This document shows, in pieces, positions 12,164 through 22,800 of a DNA stretch of 64,000 bases. A program made the translations under genes and the position numbers. Positions within the stretch are counted from its first letter, which is position 1; each line of letters opens with the position of its first letter. The stretch comes from Gerris lacustris (Eukaryota; Arthropoda; Insecta; Hemiptera; Gerridae), in assembly GCA_951217055.1 (NCBI GenBank), contig OX578284.1:41505467-41569466 (forward strand), written 5' to 3'. The notes under the pieces were generated by a model. It ran no database searches, was not told where the DNA came from, and saw nothing but the letters and a program-made list of their open reading frames with translations.

Positions 12164-12739
12164 GATTTTTTTAATATTCAACGGCTCATATCTCAAAAAC
12201 GGTAAGACTTAGGTTGCAACAAGATGTATATGATTTGAAAGATAATTTTATCAGCTTTAATTTTGAATAGATTATTATTTTTTGTGCGACGTACCGTTTT
12301 CAAGATAAACGCCGAAAACTGAAAAATGTGACCTTTTGCCCCCCCTCCCCCCTCCCGCGGCGCCTGAAATCGATGGGACTTTATTAGGCGTTATTCAGGG
12401 GACCATCCCCTACACATTCCTGAAAAAATTGGAACTACATGATTTAATGCAAGATTCGCCGCCATTTTGAGCTAATTTGACTGGACAATCATTTTACCAT
12501 TACTATGTGTTTTAAAATGAGTCGTCTGCGGTAGCCATTGCACACACACACACACACTCAATTAGATGTGTATATATATATATTCCTTAGGTAGGGGGTC
12601 TATGAAAAAAATAAAATTCCTACAGGGGGTCTATGGAAGAAAAAGTTTGAGAACCCCTGTCTTAAAACCTACTCGTCCGATTTTAATCATATTTGGATGG
12701 TAGGTTATAATTAGCCCATTTTTGTTCCCATAATAATTT

Positions 12740-13425
12740 CAACCCTCAGCGCACATTTAATATTGAACAAAAATAAGTGTGGCCCCACTGGGAAATGAAA
12801 CATATCTAAATCTGATGTGACCACTCGTACAATGATAGGACGCGAGAAAGATATGTGAAACAAAAATAAGTGTGACCCCACTGGGAAATGAAACATCTAA
12901 ATCTGATGTGACCACTCGTACAATGATAGGACGCGAGAAAGATATGTGAAACAAAAAATAAGTGTGACCCCACTGGGAAATGAAACATATCTAAATCTGA
13001 TGTGACCACTCGTACAATGATAGGACGCGAGAAAGATATGTGAAACAAAAATAAGTGTGACCCCACTGGGAAATGAAACATCTAAATCTGATGTGACCAC
13101 TCGTACAATGATAGGACGCGAGAAAGATATGTGAAACAAAAAATAAGTGTGACCCCACTGGGAAATGAAACATATCTAAATCTGATGTGACCACTCGTAC
13201 AATGATAGGACGCGAGAAAGATATGTGAAACAAAAATAAGTGTGACCCCACTGGGAAATGAAACATCTAAATCTGATGTGACCACTCGTACAATAATAGG
13301 ACGCGAGAAAGATATGTGAAACAAAAATAAGTGTGACCCCACTGGGAAATGAAACATATCTAAATCTGATGTGACCACTCGTACAATGATAGGACGCGAG
13401 GAAGATATGTGAAACAAAAATTTGC
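12740..13425. repeat. satellite-like tandem array, about 92-bp unit, 185-bp dimers
   Basis: About seven copies of a unit containing GATGTGACCACTCGTACAAT, GGACGCGAGAAAGATATGTG and GTGTGACCCCACTGGGAAAT. Units alternate between ACATATCTAAAT and ACATCTAAAT, giving a 185-bp higher-order period. Overlapping minus-strand open frames across the array come only from its periodicity. Confidence 0.85.
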
Positions 13426-13884
13426 ACACCTTTTTTTTAATTAAAGTTATAAAACCAGTTATAATAGTCAAATTAATTTTTAAAAAAAAAGTATTTTAAA
13501 CACCCACTCTACAAATATTTATCCACATAAAACCAGTACAATTATACCTACTAACTAAATTTAACATTAAATTATTAAGAAAAATAAAATGTTATTTATA
13601 AATTGCGACAAGAATCCTTTCCAAAATGGTAAAAATTCAAAATTGACCGAAGTAAATTAGTTTATCGGCCACTATTTTGGATAAGATTGATATAGAGCTC
13701 TAATTTACAAAAAACATTTTCCGCCAAAATGAGTGGAACATGGCCGCTCTTCATTCTTTTTTTTTTAAGAGCAAAAGGACAAGTCATAATGACCTAATAT
13801 ACATACATTAGTTAATCAACACTGTAAAAACAGAAAAAAATAAATTTAATTAAACAAATGAAACTCTTAAAGAAGACATCATAA
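13426..13884. other. AT-rich non-coding interval
   Basis: No gene, conserved repeat or structured RNA is visible here apart from short homopolymer runs. Confidence 0.4.
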
Positions 13885-14183
13885 GGAAACTTAGAGTGGC
13901 ACAACGGTCGATGAAAAGAAGCATGATCAAAGTCACTAGTTTGGTTATGAGAAGAAAGTGGAGTAAGGCTGGCCATATAGCCAGGACAAAAGACGATAGA
14001 TGGACCAAGACAATTATACGAGTAGATTGGCACCAAAAGGGTTAAAAAGGAGCAGAGTGTGACAAAACAAAAAAATGGGATGAGGAAATAAGGAAAGTTT
14101 GTAGAGGAGTTACGTGGCAAAGGGTAGAGAATGGTAGACAAGAGTGGAAGGGGATGCAGAAAGAATTTTATCACAATTATATA
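13885..14183 (+). mobile_element. 3' remnant of a non-LTR (RTE-like) retrotransposon
   Basis: In plus-strand frames with interruptions the sequence reads LRVAQRSMKRSM, RRKWSKAGHIAR and DDRWTKTI. These resemble the C-terminal tail after the reverse transcriptase of LINE ORF2 proteins (consensus near KWRWAGHVAR...DGRWT). The LINE 3' end is split by the mariner-like element: it resumes at 16546 and ends in an ATT-rich tail at about 16560-16582, as RTE-type elements do. It is a dead fragment. Confidence 0.6.
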
Positions 14184-16545
14184 CAGTATGTCCACAGATT
14201 GAGTTGCCTATACGTGTAAATTAAAAAAAAAAAAAAAATTTCGAAGAAAAGTCACTCTTCATAAGATCTTCTGCTTGTTCTTAAATGAAGATTTATGGTA
14301 TTACTTTTTGTTCAAAATGAACCCTGTACCCAGAAAGTGCAATTTCCTAAAATCGTACAAGAGTAAACCGGTCCAAATTTCGACTATACAAGAAAAAAGT
14401 ATTCTTTATAATTTCTTTAAGATACTATTCCAAATTTATTTTTCACATAAAAAAGTTCGATAATCAAATTTTAAAAAATCCCTCCTCCTACCATTTATAA
14501 AATGAAAATTTGTTTGATTCTAATTTATGCGGCGTCGCTTTAAAGGTCTCATTGAGTGTATTAAAAGTTGTAGTATTGCTTTTTTTTTATAAAAACAACA
14601 TAAATGCTATTAAAGGGGAAAATAAATTCATCTTTGAACATGATTTTGCTTCCGAGCTTACCGAAGGTAACGGAAGCTATGTGATCGTTCTGAAGAACGA
14701 AAAAATTTTAGGTCTCCGATTTCAAAAATTCCAAGACAGAAATCCGTTTCAGACATCAGGGAACATTTTTGGTTCCGTGTCTGTCTGTCGGTCTGTCGGT
14801 CTGTCGGTCTGTCGGTCTGTCGGTCTGTCGGTCTGTCGGTCTGTCGTTCAATATTTGCGAACCGCCATATCTTAAAAACTACACGTCCAATTTTAATGAA
14901 ATTTGGTTGGTAGGTCATAATTAGCCCATTGTTGGTCCCATATAAGTTTCAACCTTCTGCGCTTATTTGTTTGTCATCCACATGCTCACAAACATACATT
15001 TATTTACAGCCATATCTTTAAGAGTAATCATCTGATTTTTATGAAATTTTTATGGTTGGTCGAAAGTAGCCTGCAGATAACACCTGCCTAATTTCAACTT
15101 TCTGCGCACTTTAAATCATGCTAAATTAATATGTCTCATATTATAAAGCCGCATGGCTAACTGACTCACTGACTGACATTAATGTTTACCCACTTCCTGA
15201 AGAGCTAGAGACTTGTGGTTTGCGCCATTCGACGCGCAACGTCCATATTGTGCACCAAAATAATTATACAAAGTTCACTTTTCCCCCTCCTTCCTCCCTT
15301 AAAAAAATAAAAATGGGTGACTTGATTTTTAAGCTGGTTTGGGGGCTTATTGCGGCTAAACGATAAGTCGTATTAGAAAATGGATAGCACAAGTGGTAAC
15401 TGATTTTAAAAGATCTACAACTTTAGTCCTATGAGTTTTTATCGTATCATCATCGGTTGTACCTTAGATGGTGATAATTTTGTTTTTTTTTTGGTTTTAT
15501 TTTTTTCCATTTTTGTCTTTGAATGGCCATAGTTTCTATAATAGTTGGCCGATTTTATTTCTGATTGCGGCGATTGAATCTCACACTAATGTTCTTTGAA
15601 TTGAGTATATTTTATTTTATTAGTTCATCCTACTTGCTGAGAACATGAGAGTAAACTTTTTCCCGTGCGCCGTGTCACGTGACCATTTTTTTTGATTTTA
15701 ATATTGTGTCGTATATCATTTTAAAGGCCTTGATATGTACATTAAAGCTATTTTATTTGTTTATTTTTTTAAAAATGTTGTACATATACTTTTGTACCGA
15801 TTTATAATTTTGTTGTAGGTTAAAGGGTTTAAATACTTTTTTGATATTAGGTTTTTTATTTATATGCATTTATTAGTTAAATGAATGCCCTTTTGTATTG
15901 TTTGTTTTTTAAAAATATAACTTTGGTACCTCAGAGTACAGGGGTACAAATGTTAAAGTTAATCTTTTATAATATGATGTATACCGTTGAAAAGCTCTTG
16001 CATAGTAGATTAATTTTTGTTGTATTCTATATTGTGTTATTTTTAGTTTTGAGGGGGTAAATTTAAAAAAACTGTTTATACAGCGGTTTCTACGATTTGG
16101 TTTCAGTTTTATATTTGTTTATTAAATTAATTATATTATGTGCGCTAACTTTTGGTGCTTGTTGGAGGCTTTGTTTCTCCAACAAATGTTTAAATTTCTT
16201 CAACTTTATTAAATATTTACTGGAACAGTGATGCGCCGTTCCAACTTTTTGATTATGATTATCGAGGTATTTTTCTTAATTTGGTCTTTTATTTGCGAGG
16301 AAGCTATGTGCCACATTAATTGGCAGAGTATTTTTTATTATTATAGAAATAAATAATAAATACGATTTCCTCAATAAATGCTTTCATGTTGCTTTTATCA
16401 AAACAAGCAGTACTGCAACTTTTAATGCACTTAATGAGACCTTTAAAGCGACGCCGCATAAATTAGAATGAAGAGTGACTTTTCTTCGAAAATTGGAATT
16501 TTTTTGAATTTACACGTATAGGCAACTCAATCCGTGGACATACTG
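14184..16545. mobile_element. mariner-like (TA-flanked) element, 2.36 kb
   Basis: The ends are CAGTATGTCCACAGATTGAG and the reverse complement of CTCAATCCGTGGACATACTG, flanked by TA at 14182-14183 and 16546-16547. The inverted homology continues inward through GCCTATACGTG, GAAGAAAAGTCACTCTTCAT and GCGGCGTCGCTTTAAAGGTC, with the left arm interrupted at about 14277-14511. Inside are a copy of repeat C (14637-15180) and about 1.3 kb of AT-rich sequence without a transposase frame. A TA target with CAGT-type ends is typical of Tc1/mariner. It is non-autonomous or decayed. Confidence 0.65.
14637..15180 (+). repeat. interspersed repeat C with (GTCTGTCG)n tract
   Basis: A family member with blocks GATCGTTCTGAAGAACGAAA, TTCCAAGACAGAAATCCGTT and TTTTAATGAAATTTGGTTGG. 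At about 14778-14847 it carries some eight units of the 8-mer GTCTGTCG. Other copies are at 41685-42120 (+), 42185-42620 (-), 34625-34800 (-) and 55865-56175 (-). The hAT-type element 8724-12659 sits inside another copy. Confidence 0.7.
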
Positions 16546-16659
16546 TATATTCTTAGCAATAAATTGATTATTATTATTAAACAAATGAAACACTTTAATT
16601 TTGAAGATGGTTTTAATTTATAATTAAGTTTTTAGATTGTGCAAAAATTGTTATTATTT

Positions 16660-19600
16660 TTATTCAAATCCAAGTTGCTTAAAAATGTCGTTTACGCTTG
16701 ACTGCTCAGATTCACTGCTGTTAAAAAAGGACATGTGAGATCGAGAAAAGTCTTCATCACTTTGAAAATGTTTTAATAGTAAGCGAAATGAAGTGTCCAT
16801 ATCTATGGATAGAAAAATATGTTTCCAGATAAGATCTAAATCATCTTGAGTAACTATTCCATGAGATATATCGCTGAGTATTTTTTCCAACATTAAACCC
16901 GCTTCTTGGATTAGCGCTTGATGAAGTTCTTCATCCCTGTCTTTGATGCAAGGGATCGTTAATACACTCGGCTCTTTATCAAATGGAATCTCAGTGGAAG
17001 GAACAAATACACCTGACATCAATTTAGACTAGAAAAAAACAAACAAAGAAAGGCATCTACTTTAACACGAATACAAACAAAATAAGTATATAGTGACTAC
17101 CAATGGCAATCATTCTTATCTGCAACACTTAAATAAGTAAGATAAGGCTACTTTTTACAAGCCGTTTTTCTCATTTCTAACACCTAATAGTAAATTATGC
17201 ACCTAGGGAGTAAAGTAAGCCATTATTCCCTGAGCGAATAAGTTGGTTCTTGAGGCGAAGCCGAGGGAATAACTTTAATTAGATTATTATTGCGATGGGA
17301 ATTATAGCACTTTTCTCCCGAGGTACATACAATATTTCATCTCCAGTAGGGAGAAAATACACATTTTCATCCATTGCACAGTTTTTATTTATTATTCTAA
17401 TAAATAACATTAATTGTTAGCACTTTTAATAGTAGATATATAAGAGATTCAATATTAAAAACAAATAAGAACTGCAATGAAACTTAAGTAGAAGGTTATT
17501 TAGATGCAGGTTTAAACAATGATAAACAAGGTCGAAAAAACAGTGTCACCAACCTGATTTCAACAACTTCACTACATTATCCATTCATTCTGTACTATTT
17601 ATAAAATAATTAAGTTGGCAATCCTTCATTTTCTCCCTACTTTTTGAGTTCAGGGAAGAAAAGACTTACTTTTAGTTCCTCTAATCTAATCCAAAATCAT
17701 AACTTTTTCTCTCTACTGGGGATAAAATGAAATAACACAGTGTTTTACTTTATCCAAACAATGTACAAAAGGAACGCAATATTACCTTCTTTTTATTGTA
17801 TGCTGCTTTTTGCTGTTTAATTTTATTAAGCAGCTGTCGCACATCACATTCAGATGAAATGTATGTTTTCATAAACAACTGCATATCGGTGAGTAAATGA
17901 TGTAAAATACACAGCCAACCTGAATCTTCTGAACATTTCTCATAAGGCTCTTTGGGCTCCTTAAACCAACAAATTTAAAAAATAAAAAACTAATAAAAAT
18001 ATCTTCTTCCTCTTGGAGTAAGATTAATTTTAAACTAAATATCAGCAATGCTCTTATAACTTATAACTAGACTAATTGATTAGCTGAGCTTCTTGGGGGT
18101 GTACATTACAGAACTTTCTTAAGGCTCTACCGCTCTTTGAGGTTAGAAAAATCATTAAATTTAAAATTTTATTGGTTCTAAGCGAGATATCAAAAATCTA
18201 ATCACAGGCTTCATTCCTAATTTTAATTCTGCACAATTTGAGCCCTATTTCAACATCCTATGATAAATAGTACAGGCGCCATTTCAATACAACGATAAAA
18301 CTCTGTATTAAAATGGCGCCTGTACTATTTATCATAGGAAATTGAAATAGGGCTCAAATTGTGCAGAATTAAAATTAGGAATGAAGCCTGTGATTAGATT
18401 TTTGATATCTCGCTTAGAACCAGTATAATTTTAATTTTACTGTTTTTCCTAACCTCAAAGGGCGGTAGAGCCTTAATTATTACTTTGTTATTGCACTAAG
18501 CTGTGCTGTGTCCAAAGAAAACTTCTATAATACCACCGTTCTGCAAAAAAAAAGCTTCAGAATGAAAATATATCCTTTTCTGAAGTATTTTTGTGTGCTG
18601 AATCCGAATCTGAAGTTGAAATTTCTCCTATACGTAAAGTTTTCACCGGAAAATGCGCCTAAAGTTCGGAAAAATGGTGTTTTTGGGGTTTTTCGACCCA
18701 CATTTTCACCCAAAAAAATTTCGTAAAAAAAAAAAATATTGGGCGTTTGAATATCTACAAACTATGGAGAACACGAATCTAAAGTAAAAAAAAAAATGGG
18801 TAGAAAACCCCCAAAAGCATCATTTTTCCGAACTTTAGGCGCATTTTCAGGGAAAATTGTACGTATAGGAGAAATTTTGACTTCAGATTCAGTAACATAA
18901 CAGAAAGATCCGATAACATAATAACGCCCATAACAGTTTGAAGAGAAATTTAATGTGAAAGTAAAAGAAGTACTTTCTTTAAATTATACTCCTTCCTTTA
19001 TTATCCTTTGAGTATCACAAAATTTTGCCTTTTTTAAAGAGGCTAATCTGTAGTGGGCGATACAGTCGATAATCGCTTGGCAGCACAATTTCGCTTGATT
19101 TATACACTTAAGAGATTATATCCCTTTGCCAAAACAGTTTATTTTTAAGATATATTATTTGTAAGCTTATATCTATATAATTAATACATTATAGAGGAGA
19201 TATCCCTTTGTCTAAATAATACATTCGAGTGAAGCCCCCCCCCCCCCCTTTTTCTAACCTCTTTTCCTAAGGTGGCCTGATAATTAGTTTTACCAAAAAT
19301 GATATTAGTAAAAAAAATTGAAATAAATAAAAAAAAATCTTACAGTTTTCTCTGTAGCTTCAAACTCGGCCATTAACTGTTTAATTTTTTCTATTTCTTC
19401 TTGGACTTTGCGCTCTTCAGTTGCTTTCTGTTCTTCGTACAGCTTTTTATATTCCTCTTTGATAGAAGCAACAGCATTTTCATAATCTTCCATTATACTG
19501 TTCCTCTCTTCTTTAAATTTGCCAATCCATTTTTTTAAATCAGCTCTATAAGAGAGAGAGAAAAAAACAACAATTTACTTAGAAAGGCTTTTATGCATGT

Positions 19601-19837
19601 ATTAAAATTTAATACCTGCATATTTTTAACAGACCTGATACGTTCTCTATAATTAGTGGAGTAATTATTTCTCATTTTTTCCACTCGGTAATTATGCTTT
19701 TCTTTAAGTTGTTTTTCTATCTGGAGACATCTGTGATTGAAACTCTCTTCAGCTGCGTCAATAAGTCGAGTTATACCTTCCCGTCTCGCATTTCGGTACT
19801 TCCTCTTTAACAAGTAGTCATTCTCACGGTTCACTTC
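16660..19837 (-). CDS. gene B, exons 4-7 (C-terminal part)
   Basis: Exon 4 starts EVNRENDYLLKRKYRNARRE after TTTAG at 19838-19842 and ends AG|GTCTGT at 19635. Exon 5 (202 bases) reads ADLKKWIGKFKEERNSIMED onwards. Exon 6 (58 codons) includes WLCILHHLLTDMQLFMKTYI. Exon 7 ends with VNDIFKQLGFE and TAA. The first 40 or so bases of exon 4, with its acceptor, are the source of the 90-bp tandem array upstream. Confidence 0.8.
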
Positions 19838-22800
19838 CTAAACAAATCATTAAACAGCGCAATGTACATGATCGTAATCATGTCCGTACTTCCTCTTTAA
19901 CAAGTAGTCATTCTCACGATTCACTTCCTAAACAAATCATTAAACAGCGCAATGTACATGATGGCAATCATTGCGGTACTTCCTCTTTAACAAGTAGTCA
20001 TTTTCATGGTTCACTTCTTAAACAAATCATTAAACAGCGCAATGTACATGATGGCAATCATTGCGGTACTTCCTCTTTAACAAGTAGTCATTTTCATGGT
20101 TCACTTCCTAAACAAATCATTAAACAGCGCAATGTACATGATGGCAATCATTGCGGTACTTCCTCTTTAACAAGTAGTCATTTTCATGGTTCACTTCTTA
20201 AACAAATCATTAAATAACGCAATGTACAATGTACATGATGGTAATCATTGCGGTACTTCCTCTTTAACAAGTAGTCATTTTCATGGTTCACTTCTTAAAC
20301 AAATCATTAAATAACGCATGGGCGTCGTCAGCAGTACAATATTGGGGGGACACATTCTGGGAGGGCCTCCCATTTTCCGGGGGGGGCTCCCCCGGAAAAT
20401 TTTGAAAATATGACCTCTCAAAACAGCGTTTTTATGCATCTCTTATGTGAAATTTGATTTTGACTTTGTCATAAAATAAAGTAAACCTACGGTGTAGTTC
20501 GTTGACAAACTATGAACACAAGTATTTTTATAAAAATAGCAAACTGAAATAGTAACTTAACAGTATTAAATGTAATATAATAAAAGTTGTGCTCCTAATC
20601 ATTGTAGATTAAATAAATCAGTAAATAGCAATTATGCAATATCACTTAAAATCTATAATGTTGGAACTATGTCATTTAATCAATATTTTATGAAAAAAAT
20701 AAAAACATCTTTCTTAGGGTGGCCATGATATAAAGTTTAGTCCAAAACGGGACATTGGATTTTGAGGGGTGGTCGAGCTATTGCAGCTCTCAGACGAAGT
20801 TGTGGGAGTCTGGGGGCCCTAGAAAAATTTCGTGAATTTTAAGGATCATGTGCATTCTTTAGTAAAGTTTTCTCTTTTGACATCAATCTGCACTATTTGG
20901 CCTATTTCGTACTGTCTGATTTACTTCGTTTATTTTTTTTAAACTGTTCCTTGTTACAGGATTTATCTTTTTTACAGTATCCCAGGTCCCAGGACACTGT
21001 AAAAACTATTCTGGTTGTAGTTTCTCGATAAATTCAGTATTTTCTATTTATTAAAAATACACAAAGTGTCACGTTTTATATAGTAACGATGGAAGGTTAG
21101 GGTTATGTTAGGTCAGGTAAAAAAGTAATAAACTTATCCTAAACTAACCATTAACCATAACCTTACATCATTTTCCCTAAAATAAAAAAAAGAAGTTAAA
21201 CAAATATGATTTAATTTATCGAGATGTTACAACCGAAATAATTTTTTGGGTTTTGAGGTCATCCTAGAAACCCTTATGCTTTTGGTAGATCATCCGTCGC
21301 ATCTTGGATCAAATCCTCCGACCTATTGTAACTAGAGATTTGAAATTTGGTAGACAAGTTGAACTTTTTTGCGCAAAAACAGGAAAAATTTTGTGAACTT
21401 TACAACTCACAGTTTCTTTGAACAGAGAGCAATTGCGATTTTTTGTAATTTTTGAGAAGGGTATCATTGTAAAGGTATTGAAATGTAGATTACACATATA
21501 TATCGTTTTCAAAATGGTGGCCATATTACCCCCGAAATTACCAAACCAAATCCCCTATAAAAGGGCCCCCTATTCCCAGTGGCGTAACCATGGACACGCG
21601 CGGGGGGCCCCCAATAACTGAAATTACTATCCTTGTACCAACGTCGAGGGGGGAGGCCACCAATCCTGAACGCAAGAGGTTTATTTTTTTATCATCAATT
21701 TTCTTTGGCGAGGGGCCACCAAACAGTTTTCGGGGGGGGGGGGGTCCCCTATGGTCTAGCTATGCCACTGCCTATTCCCCATAAGGAAAGGCTTTAAAAG
21801 TGAGGAAAAAATACATCAAAATATACTTCTCTGTGGGCAGAAGATATTTCCGGGAGTTAATATAAAAAAGCCAAATTTTGGAAATTTTAGGCGGCCGTAA
21901 CTGTGGTGACCAAAAATATTTATTTTTTGTCATTTTTGAGTGTGGTATTATATTAAAGATATTGACATGTAGATTACAAATATCAAATATATATCGTTTG
22001 TGGCGACCATTTTCCCCACGAAATTACCAAATAAGTGCATACCGAAGATGCTAAAGGATAATATACAATACAGACCTTGTTCCTCTTAAGTGTAATTTTT
22101 TATACATATTTTAGTAGAAATGTAGGGAAATATGAATTTTTATGATCAAAGAAACCCTTTTAGTAGCTTGCTGGCAAGAACATGTCGGGATGTTTTGTAT
22201 ACTGTAAAAAGGAACAATTTGAAAAAGCCGAATTTAACGGATGTTTAGAAATAGGTGGGGCGTATTATGTAGATTTACCGCACACAATAAATAACATGTT
22301 CATCATCATTTTGAAGGGGGGGGGACACTAGGTCTTCACACAAAGTATGTTTAATAACTGATAACAGGTTTCTAACTGAATCTGAAGATTCCATATTAGT
22401 TTTTCACTGTTAACAGTAGCATGGATCGAAGTGACATACAGTGGATAATATATTATTAATGATAAAATATATGTAGAAAAGTAAAAACGGGTTAGATATT
22501 TAAACTTTTTTAAAAAACGGGTTAGATATTTTATACTTTTTTTAGGTTAAATTCTTTATTCCATCTCAAACATTGGGGGGGACGCGTCCCCCCTGTCCCC
22601 CCCGGCGACGACGCCCGTGAAATAACGCAATGTACATAATGGTAATCATTTCCGTCCTTCCTCTTTAACAAGTAGTCATTTTCATGGTTCACTTCTTAAA
22701 CAAATCATTAAATAACGCAATGTACATAATGGTAATCATTTCCGTCCTTCCCCTTTAACGAGTAGTCATTTTCATGGTTCACTCTTAAACAAATCATTAA

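Larger units (their letters stand above)
9481..12487. mobile_element. unit with inverted arms of about 560 bp
   Basis: The left arm (9481-10045) is matched in reverse complement by 11313-11575 plus 12165-12487. Shared blocks include CATCGATTTCAGGCGCCGCG, ACGTCGCACAGAAAATAATA, CAGTGGTTCAGGAATCTCGT and TTTTACTAGTAAAATG. The right arm is interrupted by a copy of repeat D. The roughly 1.27-kb centre holds decayed minus-strand coding sequence. It may be a separate transposon nested in the hAT-type element or the element's own body. I could not define a TSD. Confidence 0.65.
8724..12659. mobile_element. hAT-type element, 3.9 kb, with nested insertions
   Basis: The left end is CAGCTATTCTCAAAGGGG and the right end is TTTGAGAACCCCTG, its near-perfect inverted repeat (hAT consensus CAGGGGTTCTCAA). 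The 8-bp TSD TCTTAAAA is perfect on both sides (8716-8723 and 12660-12667). The target was a copy of repeat C, which resumes at 12668 in register with the copy near 14870. Inside lies a long inverted-repeat unit (9481-12487) bearing remains of a Cys-rich protein gene. No hAT transposase frame is seen. Confidence 0.8.

Noticed and set aside
12740..13425. CRISPR-like appearance of regularly spaced repeats
   Set aside because: The whole unit repeats with no variable spacers, and the DNA is eukaryotic.
12711..13471. Series of overlapping minus-strand open frames with FHISFSRPIIVRVV
   Set aside because: They are produced by the 92/185-bp tandem array, lack a start context and recur with the repeat period.
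14510..14875. 121-residue plus-strand open frame
   Set aside because: It ends in the GTCTGTCG repeat of repeat C, and other copies of the repeat do not keep the frame.
18119..18477. microRNA precursor
   Set aside because: Arms of about 150 bp and terminal TTAA fit a foldback transposon better than a miRNA hairpin.
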